From positions 558,001 through 622,000 of the forward strand of contig NZ_JBBODE010000001.1 in assembly GCF_038002765.1 (NCBI RefSeq): a stretch of 64,000 nt of DNA, read 5' to 3'. Each line of letters opens with the position of its first letter. The first letter of the stretch is position 1. The notes under the pieces were generated by a model that searched no databases, was not told the origin of the DNA, and saw only the letters and a program-made list of their open reading frames with translations. Shown here in pieces: positions 17,211 through 26,435 of the stretch. The translations under genes and the position numbers were made by a program. This DNA is from Peribacillus sp. FSL H8-0477. Lineage in GTDB: Bacteria; Bacillota; Bacilli; Bacillales; DSM-1321.

Positions 17211-17253
17211 CGCAAAAGAGGTTCAGAATGTATCATTCCGAACCTCTTTTGCG
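17211..17253. terminator. Intrinsic terminator after carD
   Basis: A 20-bp stem with one mismatch (CGCAAAAGAGGTTCAGAATG and complement) and a 3-nt loop lies directly after the carD stop. The arms are nearly identical to the orphan terminator at 8473-8511. Confidence 0.75.
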
Positions 17254-17254
17254 T

Positions 17255-17731
17255 TTATTTACCAATTCTATGATTTAATAAATCAATTGCTTGATCTTCG
17301 GTTATTCCATTTATGAGTCCAAGTTCGCTTGAAAGAAATTTCCGTGCATTCCCAAGCATTGATTTTTCACTTGAATTGAGTGTTTTTTCTTTATTCATTC
17401 GCATTAAATCGCGTAAGACTTCTGCACCTTCTTGAATTTTACCTGTTTTCATTTTTTCCATATTCGACTTATACCGTTCTTTGAAATTCAGAGTTCGGTC
17501 CGTTTCACCGTTATGAAATAAGCGAAGAACGTTTTCAAGGGTAAGAGTATCTACTACTTTTCGTATGCTGAAATTTTTAATTTTCCCGACAGGAAGCATA
17601 ACTTGTATCTTATTTGGCATTTGCAGAACATAATACTGATGAACCTCTCCTTGAATTTCTTTGTCTTCAATTGATTCAATTATACCTGCTCCGTGCATCG
17701 GATAAACAATCTGATCGCCAATTTGAAACAA
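17255..17731 (-). CDS. CarD/CdnL-type RNA polymerase-binding regulator
   Basis: 158 residues: an N-terminal CarD-TRCF Tudor-like domain (MFQIGDQIVYPMHGAG, binds the RNA polymerase beta subunit) and a helical C-terminal DNA-binding region. This corresponds to YdeB of B. subtilis. The start is TTG at 17731: GGGGGTG lies 6 nt upstream, and the product then begins MFQIGD as in the family, whereas the ATG at 17746 would place the ribosome site inside the gene. Confidence 0.87.
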   Translation of the reverse strand: MFQIGDQIVYPMHGAGIIESIEDKEIQGEVHQYYVLQMPNKIQVMLPVGKIKNFSIRKVVDTLTLENVLRLFHNGETDRTLNFKERYKSNMEKMKTGKIQEGAEVLRDLMRMNKEKTLNSSEKSMLGNARKFLSSELGLINGITEDQAIDLLNHRIGK

Positions 17732-17896
17732 ATAACGCACCCCCATATATAGTAACTACGTTAATCATATCACATTTTTCTATTTTTAACAAATTTATTA
17801 TAATATCATATTTTCAAAACTTAAGTCAATCATTTAATCTTGAATTTTTAACTTTTTTATCTTACTTATTTTTATATTCCGAGGGCACTATTCTAG

Positions 17897-18841
17897 CTAT
17901 TCAAAGAACGAATTCTTCTTTCTGGCTCGTAAGATATCTCCCATCCAACCCTTTTTTTTCAAATACAGATAAAGTGCCAATGTATTAATGACTATAAGGA
18001 TTACAGAAATCAAATAACCAAACTGCCATTTAAGTTCTGGCATATGCTTAAAGTTCATCCCCCATAACGCACCCCACGCCATTACCGGAGTAAACAATGT
18101 GGTTAATAACGTTAATGTTTTCATAATTTCATTTCCTCGGAGGGAAGCCACCACATTTTCAAGATTGACCATCGATTCAATTTCTTGTTCGTATTCACGT
18201 AAAAGTGTCTTCGTACGTTGTATGCGAAGCTTAGTTCGTTTAAACTGGATTGACTCTTTAATTTCTTCTCCAAAAGCTTCCTCTAGAGCAATAATAATTT
18301 CCATCACCGGGACGACTAAATTTTTCCACACTAACAATTCATGCCGGCAATCAGCTATTTTCTCTAAAATTTCCTTGCCGTTCTTCGCTTTTACATCCCA
18401 TAATAAATTATTGATTCTTTGTTCGAAGTGGCCTATCTTAATTAAAAATGATGAAATGATTTCACTTAAGATAATCATAAGGCCGTCAATTGGTGTTTCG
18501 ACGCGGTCTAATAGATGGATAAGATCTTCTCCACTGATATCATCCAATAAAGAAAAATCTAGATATCCGGTTATTAAAAATTCATTTGTCAGGTAAAAAT
18601 GAAATGTATGCTGTTTCTCTTTCTCCTCAACATCCTGTATATAAACAAGCGAACCCCAGATTGCTTCCTTTCCTTCATCTGCTATGTGTAATCCAAGATT
18701 TATCGATTTTTTGGAAAGGGTATTCTCCACCCATTTTTCACATTTTTTAGTCGTGCTTATCAACTGGTGTAATTGATGTTCATTGGTTAAATCCAGCTCA
18801 TGCCACTGCCATCTATTCTGATTAAACGAATGTTCGCCCAT
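17897..18841 (-). CDS. CorA-family divalent cation transporter
   Basis: 314 residues. A long soluble alpha/beta domain precedes two C-terminal membrane helices. The CorA signature GMN is present (ALWGMNFKHMPELKW) at the end of the first helix, followed by a basic tail. Members form pentameric Mg2+/Co2+ channels; the closest B. subtilis counterpart is probably YfjQ. GGAGG precedes the ATG. Single gene. Confidence 0.87.
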   Translation of the reverse strand: MGEHSFNQNRWQWHELDLTNEHQLHQLISTTKKCEKWVENTLSKKSINLGLHIADEGKEAIWGSLVYIQDVEEKEKQHTFHFYLTNEFLITGYLDFSLLDDISGEDLIHLLDRVETPIDGLMIILSEIISSFLIKIGHFEQRINNLLWDVKAKNGKEILEKIADCRHELLVWKNLVVPVMEIIIALEEAFGEEIKESIQFKRTKLRIQRTKTLLREYEQEIESMVNLENVVASLRGNEIMKTLTLLTTLFTPVMAWGALWGMNFKHMPELKWQFGYLISVILIVINTLALYLYLKKKGWMGDILRARKKNSFFE

Positions 18842-18926
18842 AAGTTCCTCCAGTATCTCTCTTATTCACTCAATTCTTGCTATCCTATTAATTTCCCTTG
18901 CAGGTTTATATATATCTATTAAAAAG

Positions 18927-18950
18927 AGGCGCGCCAGGTATAGCGCGCCT
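18927..18950 (-). terminator. Intrinsic terminator after the rsbR-type gene
   Basis: Perfect 8-bp GC-rich stem AGGCGCGC/GCGCGCCT with an 8-nt loop, followed on the minus strand by CTTTTT. Confidence 0.8.
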
Positions 18951-18958
18951 TCTGTCAT

Positions 18959-19783
18959 TTATTTACGCAAATAATCAAGTGCTTGATGAAGACTGGAAAA
19001 CGTTAGGGTTGAATTAAATTTAATGCCGAACCCAACCATTGTTTGAGCAATTTCCGGCCTGATCCCTGTCAATGTTGTCTCGATTCCAACAAGTTTTAAT
19101 GCCGCAATCACTTTAAAAATTTGATCCGCTACCATGGTATCTATAATAGGGACCCCAGAAAGATCAATAATGATGTAATCTAAGTTATGTTGAGTCCCTT
19201 GTTCAAGGGCTCGATCCATCAAAACTTGTGCTCTTTTGGTATCTAGGTCACCAACAATCGGTAGCACACCTGTTTTTTGGGTGACACGAACAAGCGGAAT
19301 CGCAAGTTCATTCATTGCATACTCTGCCGACATAAGTTTAGCTGTATAACTCCTAGTATAAGAAATACTTAGCCAATAAACAGCCTCATCCACTACTGCA
19401 TCGAATTGAGAAATAACTTCGTAAAATACATCAAGGCTAAATTGGTATTTTTGCGCTTCATTCTTAATAATATGACCTATGGTGTCACGGTAGAACCGAA
19501 CTTCCTGTATCGCTACATCCAGCGGGAGCTCTAGTTCAACTAGTAAATCAACCAACTTTCCTCCCCACTGCTTTAATCGATCTATGGTTTCTTCATGGTC
19601 CTTAGAAATGGATTGTCCATAAATATCAATTAAATTCTCTCTCCAAGAGGTTAAAGAATCCGTAATCGTTTTACTATAAACATGCTCATCCGCTGCTTCC
19701 CGCTGCAGAGCTAGTTCTGACTTTCTTTTGAGTATAGTATGGGTTAATGCCTTAAATTGTCCTTCTAATTGGTTAGTTTCCAT
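18959..19783 (-). CDS. Stressosome RsbR-family co-antagonist (STAS domain)
   Basis: 274 residues. A helical N-terminal non-haem-globin-like domain (about 1-150) is followed by a STAS domain (about 160-274). Thr182 (GDLDTKRAQ) and Thr216 (IDTMVADQ) are 34 residues apart, matching the two RsbT phosphorylation sites Thr171 and Thr205 of RsbRA. It is therefore a paralogue of RsbRA-RD acting upstream of sigma-B or another stress output. No rsbS/rsbT lies nearby. GGAGG precedes the ATG. Confidence 0.85.
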   Translation of the reverse strand: METNQLEGQFKALTHTILKRKSELALQREAADEHVYSKTITDSLTSWRENLIDIYGQSISKDHEETIDRLKQWGGKLVDLLVELELPLDVAIQEVRFYRDTIGHIIKNEAQKYQFSLDVFYEVISQFDAVVDEAVYWLSISYTRSYTAKLMSAEYAMNELAIPLVRVTQKTGVLPIVGDLDTKRAQVLMDRALEQGTQHNLDYIIIDLSGVPIIDTMVADQIFKVIAALKLVGIETTLTGIRPEIAQTMVGFGIKFNSTLTFSSLHQALDYLRK

Positions 19784-19951
19784 TGAATCCTCCTACAAAC
19801 AAGTATCGAGAAACAATAACAAGTTTTTTTATTCCTTGTTTCTTTCTAAAGAGATCGTATTCCCATCTCCTCGATATAGATATATACCCAGATTTATAAG
19901 CAAGTTAATCCTTTTTCACCGACATGAGCACATTTACGGAATAAAAAAGAA

Positions 19952-19997
19952 CCTCTAATGAAGACTTCCCTTTAAAAAAGGATATCTCCATTAGAGG
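19952..19997 (-). terminator. Intrinsic terminator after the Gly/Tyr-rich small protein
   Basis: The arms CCTCTAATG and CATTAGAGG pair with additional inner pairing, and the minus-strand flank is T-rich (TTCTTTTTT). It lies 43 nt after the stop of the small gene. Confidence 0.65.
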
Positions 19998-20039
19998 CAG
20001 TTGTGTATCATTCATGTCATTTAATTAAGTCTGTTGCTC

Positions 20040-20306
20040 TTAGAAGAAAAAGAACGGCAAGAACGCAAGCGTTGCGATAGCACCTAATGCAAATCCTGCT
20101 GCTGCTCCTCCCCAACCATAGCCATAGCCGGGACCATAATAACCGTAGCCATAGCCGCCAAAGTTCCTTCTTCCGCCATTCATCGGCCGAAGATACACTC
20201 TATTTCGATCCACTCGCTCGACGATGCCTCTATGCACCGCACCCTGTTTCGTCCGTATTTCGACTGGTCTGCCTACACCTTGACGTAACGTGTGATAATG
20301 ATTCAT
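20040..20306 (-). CDS. Small protein with LSm-like N terminus and Gly/Tyr-rich hydrophobic tail
   Basis: 88 residues. Residues about 10-42 (GRPVEIRTKQGAVHRGIVER) look like a short beta-barrel (LSm/RNA-binding type) motif. They are followed by NFGGYGYGYYGPGYGYGWGG and a C-terminal hydrophobic segment ending LPFFFF. Such composition is typical of small spore-associated or surface proteins in Bacillus; a CATATGATA stretch upstream could be a sporulation -10 element but lacks a clear -35. Function unknown. Confidence 0.65.
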   Translation of the reverse strand: MNHYHTLRQGVGRPVEIRTKQGAVHRGIVERVDRNRVYLRPMNGGRRNFGGYGYGYYGPGYGYGWGGAAAGFALGAIATLAFLPFFFF

Positions 20307-20524
20307 TCAACCTAACCTCCATTCACTTCTCGATTATCATATGTACAAAGTGATTTTCCTGCATGGACATACACACAGGAAATGGAAAAAGGACCGTCCA
20401 TTTAGTTAGAACGACCAAGGATACCCCTTATATTACATTTGTAATACGAATAAATAATACATGATACATTTTGTTGATGCATACATAATCTAATGTACTG
20501 ACGTGCAGGAGAGGAGACCCAAAG

Positions 20525-21286
20525 ATGAATGATTCTTACCAAGATGCATTAGCTTTTTATGGAATTGACGGCGCACATCCAGGCGGGTTTCAACTGACTA
20601 AACAATTACTTCATGATGAGAAAATTACCCCTTATACAAAAGTACTTGATGCAGGCTGTGGAACTGGTCAAACTTCCGCTTATCTCGCAAAAACGTTTTC
20701 TTGTCAGGTTTATGCCCTCGATCAGCATCCAAACATGCTTAAGAAAGCGAAAACCAAATTTAAAAAAGAACACCTCCCCATTCACCTTATCCAAGGATCG
20801 CTCGAGAAGCTCCCTTTCTCTGACCAATTCTTTGATTTAATCGTCGCAGAATCTTCAACGGCTTTTACTAACATCCCTAAATCTCTAAGTGAATATGGTC
20901 GTGTCCTGAAACCAAATGGTGTTCTTCTTACCATTGATATGACCGCTGAGCCTCAACTTGAACTTGAAGCAAAAACAGAGTTGATTCAGTTTTACGAAAT
21001 TCAAGACCTTCTCACTGAAAAAGAATGGCTCCAAGCATTAAAGCGTTCTGGGTTTAAACAAATTCAGATACTAAAGGCAAACACCGTGCTTAATGAACTC
21101 ATGAATATGGAATTGGACGTAAATGATGACTATACACCACCCTCTTTTTCCGCCGATTCTTCGCTTGAACACATTATACTTACGCATCAAAATCTTACCC
21201 TTTCCTATGGTGATCGACTGGGTTATCGTGTATTTCGTGCGGGTAAAATAGATCTTCCGTATCAACCGCACAAAACGAACTCATAA
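20525..21286 (+). CDS. Class I SAM-dependent methyltransferase
   Basis: 253 residues with the methyltransferase core: motif I VLDAGCGTGQ (about 40-49), the acidic residue of motif II in VYALDQHP, and LPFSDQFFDLIVAES (motif IV). The roughly 85-residue C-terminal extension is probably substrate-specific. Substrate unknown. AGGAGAGGAG precedes the ATG. It stands alone, divergent from the small Gly/Tyr-rich gene. Confidence 0.8.
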   Translation: MNDSYQDALAFYGIDGAHPGGFQLTKQLLHDEKITPYTKVLDAGCGTGQTSAYLAKTFSCQVYALDQHPNMLKKAKTKFKKEHLPIHLIQGSLEKLPFSDQFFDLIVAESSTAFTNIPKSLSEYGRVLKPNGVLLTIDMTAEPQLELEAKTELIQFYEIQDLLTEKEWLQALKRSGFKQIQILKANTVLNELMNMELDVNDDYTPPSFSADSSLEHIILTHQNLTLSYGDRLGYRVFRAGKIDLPYQPHKTNS

Positions 21287-21480
21287 AACAACCCATTTTT
21301 TTTGGAAGGAGACCTTGAGGAGTAACCAACTCTCCAGTTTATCAAAGTTTCCTTCAGAGCTTTTCTCTTTCAATACATAGTTAAGCTCAAGCGAAAAATG
21401 TAAATAAATGTCTGAAGTTTGAATTATGAAAAAATTAGATATCTCTTAGTTACGTGTTATAGTTCCAGAGGAGTTATTTA

Positions 21481-21693
21481 TTGGAAAAAACGAAAGGGAG
21501 GTTATTCCCAATTATTGAATTACTCATCTCACACTTTATCTCCTATAAAAACCGGAAACCTACACATGCTGATGAATTACTGGATTACATTCAAGAGCAG
21601 TATGCAACTGGAAATCTATCTGCAGCCAACTACAAACACCTCTATTCAGAACTCGATAAACGAGGAGCGAAAAAAGCAAAATTCATTAAATAA
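21481..21693 (+). CDS. YppF-like small protein
   Basis: 70 residues starting at TTG with GAGGAG upstream. The core HADELLDYIQEQYATGNLSA and YKHLYSELDKRGA resembles the YppF family of Bacillus (short helical proteins of unknown role). An overlapping longer frame starting at 21419 has no ribosome site. It converges on clpE with a shared terminator. Confidence 0.6.
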   Translation: MEKTKGRLFPIIELLISHFISYKNRKPTHADELLDYIQEQYATGNLSAANYKHLYSELDKRGAKKAKFIK

Positions 21694-21705
21694 TCCTCAA
21701 AAAAA

Positions 21706-21738
21706 GCCTCCTGCCAAGTATTGATCTTGGCAGGAGGC
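21706..21738. terminator. Bidirectional intrinsic terminator (yppF-like/clpE)
   Basis: Perfect 13-bp stem GCCTCCTGCCAAG with complement and a 7-nt loop, seven T on the minus side and TCATTTTATT on the plus side. Confidence 0.88.
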
Positions 21739-21743
21739 TCATT

Positions 21744-23864
21744 TTATTGTGCTGCTGTTATTTTGACTTGGTTTTCTTCAACTAAGGTCGTAAAATGTTT
21801 AACGTCAGGTTGTTCAAAAATATAATCGGCAATTCCATCTTCAAGCTGTTCTTGTATGATCCTGCGAAGTGGTCTTGCACCAAATTCCGGATGATATCCT
21901 AATTCTGCGATTTTTTCTTTCGCTTCGGTTGTTACGTCTAGTTTTAATTCTTGAGAATTCAACGTTTCTTCTAATTCAATCAACATTAAATCGACAATTT
22001 GAACAAGATGCTTTTTATCTAAGGCTTTAAATTCAATAATGCTGTCGAATCTGTTTAAGAATTCAGGTTTGAAGAAACTTCCTAACGATTGGAGAATCGT
22101 AGCTTCTTCCACTGCACTGCTTGCTCCAAAGCCCATGACCTTCGGTTTATCCGTTGCCCCAGCATTACTTGTCATAATAATGACCGTATCTTTAAAATTA
22201 ACCGTACGTCCTTGGCTGTCTGTCAAACGTCCATCCTCTAACACCTGCAAGAACATGTGCATGACATCTGGATGCGCTTTTTCAATCTCATCCAGCAAGA
22301 TAATACTGTAGGGATTGCGTCGTACTTTTTCCGTCAGCTGACCTGCTTCTTCATGTCCAATATATCCAGGCGGAGAGCCAATCAGTTTCGCTGCACTATG
22401 TTTTTCCATATATTCGCTCATATCAAGACGAATCATAGCATTTTTGTCTCCAAATAGCTCCTCTGCTAACGTTTTAGAAAGCTCCGTTTTCCCAACACCT
22501 GTAGGACCAACGAACAAGAAGGATCCAATTGGGCGATTCTTAGATTTTAAGCCAGCCCGGCTTCTGCGCACTGCCTTAGCTACCTTCTTGACAGCCTCTT
22601 CCTGACCAATTACCTTTTTCATTAATTCTTCCTGCAGATGAACCATTCGTTTCTGTTCATCTTCTTGAAGCTTCCCAACTGGAATACCTGTTTTTTGTTC
22701 AATTATTTTTTGAATATCTGAAACGCTCACGCTCGGTGTGGCCGCTTGAGTTCCATCCTTAAGGATGTTTTCTAATTTTTCTTCTTCATCGCGTAAAACA
22801 GCTGCTTGTTCGTAGTTTTCTTCTTTTAATGCGCGTTCTTTTTCTTTATAGATTTCCGTAAGGCGATTCTTAACATCCTCCTCTTGACCTGTTTCAATCG
22901 TCAGATTCAGCTTAGCTCCTGCCTCATCAAGTAAATCAATCGCTTTATCTGGTAAATGTCGATCTTGAATGTAGCGATGTGACAATTCAACGGCTGCTTT
23001 CAGCACATCATCACTATAGGTTACAGAATGATATGCCTCATAATGCGGCTTCAATCCTTCTAAGATAGTCAACGCCTCTTCCGGTGTTGGCTCATCAACT
23101 TGAATAGGCTGGAAACGGCGTTCGAGCGCGCCATCTTTTTCAATCTTACGGTATTCAGAAAGCGTTGTGGCACCAATTAATTGTAATTCACCACGAGCTA
23201 ATGCAGGTTTTAGTATATTCCCGGCATCCATCGATCCTTCTGCAGAACCCGCACCAACAATTTGATGAATTTCATCAATAAACAAGATTACATTTTTTCT
23301 TTCCTGTAGTTCTGCAATCAGCTGTTTCATTCGTTCCTCGAATTGACCTCGAATACCGGTATTTGATACAAGCGAAGCCACATCAAGCATATAGACCGTT
23401 TTTGTACGTAGTTTCATTGGAACTTTGCCTTCTGTAATCTTCAAAGCTAAACCTTCCGCTATGGCTGTCTTACCGACCCCAGGCTCACCAATTAACACGG
23501 GATTATTTTTATTTCGACGATTCAGAATCTCAATGACACGTGTTACCTCTTCATCACGGCCAATTACCGGATCAATTAACCCAGCTTTCGCTGCGTCTGT
23601 AAGGTTTCGGCCAAATTGTTCAAGCAGACCGCCGCTTTTCCCTTGTTCCTTACTTTCTTGCTTTTGTTCATTATGATTAAATGGATTTCCCCCGAATGCT
23701 TCAAATGGTGTTTGCCCATTGTTAAAGCTGTTCATGGCTGCCCCTAGTTTTGTACGTTCCTCTTTATAACAACCGGAGCACAAGTTCACTTCATATCTGT
23801 GCCCTTGAACGGCCATTCGAACTTGAAAATTCGCTTGATTTTCTTGACACTTTTCACAATACAT
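21744..23864 (-). CDS. clpE: ATP-dependent Clp protease ATP-binding subunit ClpE
   Basis: 706 residues, HSP100/Clp unfoldase that feeds ClpP. The N-terminal zinc finger typical of ClpE has Cys3, Cys6, Cys29 and Cys32. Two AAA+ modules carry Walker A motifs GEPGVGKT and GPTGVGKT and Walker B LFIDEIH and ILLDEIEKA; a UVR motif ([14 protein letters not shown]) lies in the middle domain. AAGGAGG precedes the ATG. The promoter carries two CtsR operators, so it is heat- and stress-induced. Confidence 0.95.
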   Translation of the reverse strand: MYCEKCQENQANFQVRMAVQGHRYEVNLCSGCYKEERTKLGAAMNSFNNGQTPFEAFGGNPFNHNEQKQESKEQGKSGGLLEQFGRNLTDAAKAGLIDPVIGRDEEVTRVIEILNRRNKNNPVLIGEPGVGKTAIAEGLALKITEGKVPMKLRTKTVYMLDVASLVSNTGIRGQFEERMKQLIAELQERKNVILFIDEIHQIVGAGSAEGSMDAGNILKPALARGELQLIGATTLSEYRKIEKDGALERRFQPIQVDEPTPEEALTILEGLKPHYEAYHSVTYSDDVLKAAVELSHRYIQDRHLPDKAIDLLDEAGAKLNLTIETGQEEDVKNRLTEIYKEKERALKEENYEQAAVLRDEEEKLENILKDGTQAATPSVSVSDIQKIIEQKTGIPVGKLQEDEQKRMVHLQEELMKKVIGQEEAVKKVAKAVRRSRAGLKSKNRPIGSFLFVGPTGVGKTELSKTLAEELFGDKNAMIRLDMSEYMEKHSAAKLIGSPPGYIGHEEAGQLTEKVRRNPYSIILLDEIEKAHPDVMHMFLQVLEDGRLTDSQGRTVNFKDTVIIMTSNAGATDKPKVMGFGASSAVEEATILQSLGSFFKPEFLNRFDSIIEFKALDKKHLVQIVDLMLIELEETLNSQELKLDVTTEAKEKIAELGYHPEFGARPLRRIIQEQLEDGIADYIFEQPDVKHFTTLVEENQVKITAAQ

Positions 23865-23895
23865 ACATGTACTCCTCCTTGATTTCGTTGTAATG

Positions 23896-23943
23896 TTTGA
23901 CTATCTTTGACTATAGTATACTCTGACCTTCTTTGACTTTCAA
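23896..23943 (-). promoter_or_regulatory. clpE promoter with two CtsR operators
   Basis: On the minus strand TTGAAA (-35, 23938-23943) and TATACT (-10, 23915-23920) are 17 nt apart. AGTCAAAGAAGGTCAGA (23922-23938) fills the spacer and AGTCAAAGATAGTCAAA (23896-23912) lies just downstream of the -10. Both match the CtsR heptad direct repeat RGTCAAANANRGTCAAA, the second perfectly. Confidence 0.88.
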
Positions 23944-24012
23944 GTATCATGCTTACATTTTAAAACTAACTATCTATTAATTGGGTATGATACTTAATTC
24001 CCTTCTCTAAAG

Positions 24013-24059
24013 CAAATGAAACGAACCGAAAGCCTGAGGCTTTCGGTTCGTTTCATTTG
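24013..24059 (-). terminator. Intrinsic terminator after zupT
   Basis: Perfect 22-bp stem (CAAATGAAACGAACCGAAAG and on) with a TGA loop, immediately after the zupT stop. The U-tract is weak, but stem strength is exceptional. Confidence 0.75.
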
Positions 24060-24063
24060 TTCG

Positions 24064-24867
24064 TCAGATAAACAGTAGTAAACTTACAGCCATTACAGCC
24101 ATTCCTGCAATTAAACCATATATCGAGAGATGACTTTCATCATATTTCTTTGCAGCTGGTAATAACTCATCAAGCGAGATAAAGACCATGATTCCTGCAA
24201 CACCTGCAAAAATAATACCAAACATTACATCATTCAAAAACGGCATTAAGAATAAATAAGCTACGATTGCCCCGACAGGTTCTGCTAAACCTGATAAAAA
24301 GGAAAGTTTAAATGCTTTTTTCTTATCACCCGTCGCAAAATAAATGGGAACCGAAACCGCGATTCCTTCTGGTATATTATGAATTGCCACAGCAACTGCA
24401 ATTGCAAAACCAAGTCCCGGATCTTGGATAGCAGAAGTAAATGTCGCGATTCCTTCTGGAAAATTATGAATGGCAATTGCTAGGGCCGTGAAGGTCCCCA
24501 TTTTTAATAGAGCAGCATCCTTTGCAGCAGGCTGATCCATATCTTCTACTTTTTTGACTTCATGCGGATTTCCAGCTTTTGGAATGAATTTATCAATCAA
24601 GGCAATGACCAGCATCCCACCAAAGAATCCAGCAACAGTCAGCCAATTTCCAGCAACGTTACCCATTGCTGCAACCAATGCATCCTTGGCTTTAACGAAA
24701 ATTTCAATCATTGAAATATAAATCATAACCCCTGCAGAGAACCCGAGTGCTATGGATAAAAACTTCGTATTCGTAGTCTTTGTAAAAAAGGCAAGTAGGC
24801 TGCCGATACCTGTAGCAAGACCTGCCATTAAGGTTAGACCAAAAGCCATTAATATTTCTGATGACAT
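24064..24867 (-). CDS. zupT: ZIP-family metal transporter ZupT
   Basis: 267 residues with eight predicted membrane helices. The two metal-binding signatures HNFPEG and HNIPEG lie in helices 4 and 5, as in bacterial ZupT (zinc, with activity toward Mn/Fe in some members). A cytoplasmic Asp/Glu/Lys loop sits between helices 3 and 4. Start ATG at 24867 with GGGGAG upstream; the frame could extend nine codons. A long palindrome overlaps the promoter, pointing to metal-responsive control. Confidence 0.88.
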   Translation of the reverse strand: MSSEILMAFGLTLMAGLATGIGSLLAFFTKTTNTKFLSIALGFSAGVMIYISMIEIFVKAKDALVAAMGNVAGNWLTVAGFFGGMLVIALIDKFIPKAGNPHEVKKVEDMDQPAAKDAALLKMGTFTALAIAIHNFPEGIATFTSAIQDPGLGFAIAVAVAIHNIPEGIAVSVPIYFATGDKKKAFKLSFLSGLAEPVGAIVAYLFLMPFLNDVMFGIIFAGVAGIMVFISLDELLPAAKKYDESHLSIYGLIAGMAVMAVSLLLFI

Positions 24868-24910
24868 CCTAAATTCTCCCCTTTTTCTTTTCATTACATT
24901 TCACGCACAC

Positions 24911-24962
24911 TAAAATGTTTCCTTAATGAAACATTTTACCTTATAGGCAACTCTTACGTCAA
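24911..24962 (-). promoter_or_regulatory. zupT promoter with large palindromic operator
   Basis: On the minus strand TTGACG (24957-24962) and TAAAAT (24933-24938) are 18 nt apart. A perfect inverted repeat with 11-bp arms and 6-nt centre (TAAAATGTTTC..GAAACATTTTA, 24911-24938) overlaps the -10 and start region. Its TTTCCTTAATGAAA core resembles DtxR/MntR-type sites more than the Zur box ATCGTAAT..ATTACGAT (from memory). Confidence 0.6.
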
Positions 24963-25172
24963 CGATTAACGCACTTCACTCTTATTCTCCATTTTAGAAA
25001 CCTCTTCAGCTGGGTTTTTTGCTTTTACAGCCTATGCATGTAACTATTTAATGGTGTTTATGTATTAGTAAATTCATTTAACCCTAATTCCTATCAACAT
25101 TTATATGTTTCATTTTTAAAAAAGATTTTGTATACTACTATTTAGGAATCCGAAATACATGTAAAGAAAGAA

Positions 25173-26390
25173 GTGTCATTTATCTATTCATCAATAGCAA
25201 AGCGTAACTTACTTATTATGTGGTTTGCCAACTTCTTCATAAACGGCAGTACCACCATGGTACTTCCGTTTATCTCGTTATATATAGGTACATTTGGAGA
25301 TTACAGTGATCAATATATCCAGCAATGGTCAGGCTGGACATTTGCGGTTACCTTCGTCGTCGCCTTTTTTGTTTCTCCTATTTGGGGCAGAATCGGCGAT
25401 AAGATCGGCCGTAAAAAAATCCTCTTATTCTGTGCATTTGGTATGGCCATTTCCATTTTCTTAATGGGCTATGTTACATCTGTCTGGCAGTTATTTGTTT
25501 TACGACTGTTTATGGGGATCTTTACCGGATTCGTCTCAATTTCACAGGCCTTTATCTCGACACAAACACCCAAAGAAATTGCAGGGCGCGTTCTCGGAAC
25601 ATTGCAAACTGGCAGCATTACAGGCACCCTGGTCGGTCCATTACTCGGCGGCGTTTTAGTTGATTCTTTAGGTTACTCCACTACCTTTAGGTGGACGTCC
25701 ATTTCGATTTTCATATGTACGGCACTTGTACTGTTTACAAAGGAATTTCAGATGGAAGTAAAAGCTGGAACGAAAACAAATTATTCAAGTAAGGAAGTTA
25801 TCTCTCATATTGTTCATAATCCTGTATTATTAACCGTATTGTTGATTTCCATGCTTGTTCAAATTGCTCATTTCAGCGTTCAGCCCATTCTTTCCTTATA
25901 TGTTGGAGAACTTCATGGTCCTGAAAACCTCGGATTATTTGCGGGGATTGCCTTTTCTGTTGCAGGGGTGGGTAATCTCTTCATGTCGCGAAAATGGGGG
26001 GAGATTGGAGATGCACACGGACATATTAAGGTGCTCCTAGCCCTGCTTTTCTTTGCAGGTATTGCCTATATCCCTGGTGCGTTTGTGACAAGCTTCTGGC
26101 AGCTCGTTATTGTTCGTTTCACACTAGGAATTGCTATTGGCGGCATCATCCCTGTCAGAATTGCCTTCATCCGTCAGGAGGCACCGATTGCCATGCAAGG
26201 TGAGGTTCTTGGTTACAGCACGAGTTTACGCTTCCTTGGCAACGTCATCGGACCTATAATGGGCGGCATGATTGCAGGATTCTATGGAATCTCAGCAGTC
26301 TTTATCTCGACGAGTGCGTTGCTGATTATTGCTGGTCTATTCCTTTATGCATCGTTACACCGACATCCAGAGGTCATTAAAGATTATTAA
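25173..26390 (+). CDS. MFS transporter, multidrug-resistance type
   Basis: 405 residues, 12 membrane helices, two repeats. Motif A GRIGDKIGRKK lies after helix 2, and helix 5 has TGTLVGPLLGGVLVD (motif C), so it is a drug:H+ antiporter-like exporter; YttB of B. subtilis is a probable relative. The start is GTG at 25173 with a modest AAAGAAAG site. A TATACT -10 lies about 40 nt upstream. No adjacent regulator; substrate unknown. Confidence 0.8.
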   Translation: MSFIYSSIAKRNLLIMWFANFFINGSTTMVLPFISLYIGTFGDYSDQYIQQWSGWTFAVTFVVAFFVSPIWGRIGDKIGRKKILLFCAFGMAISIFLMGYVTSVWQLFVLRLFMGIFTGFVSISQAFISTQTPKEIAGRVLGTLQTGSITGTLVGPLLGGVLVDSLGYSTTFRWTSISIFICTALVLFTKEFQMEVKAGTKTNYSSKEVISHIVHNPVLLTVLLISMLVQIAHFSVQPILSLYVGELHGPENLGLFAGIAFSVAGVGNLFMSRKWGEIGDAHGHIKVLLALLFFAGIAYIPGAFVTSFWQLVIVRFTLGIAIGGIIPVRIAFIRQEAPIAMQGEVLGYSTSLRFLGNVIGPIMGGMIAGFYGISAVFISTSALLIIAGLFLYASLHRHPEVIKDY

Positions 26391-26396
26391 TGAAGG

Positions 26397-26426
26397 AAAG
26401 CTGTTGAGGAAGTACTCAACAGCTTT
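26397..26426 (+). terminator. Intrinsic terminator after the MFS gene
   Basis: Perfect 12-bp stem AAAGCTGTTGAG with complement, 6-nt loop, then TTTCT. It also lies at the 3' side of uvsE. Confidence 0.85.
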
Positions 26427-26435
26427 TTTCTATGG

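Noticed and set aside
24911-24938. Zur box before zupT
   Set aside because: The palindrome lacks the ATCGTAAT-type Zur sequence; the core looks more like a DtxR/MntR-type site.
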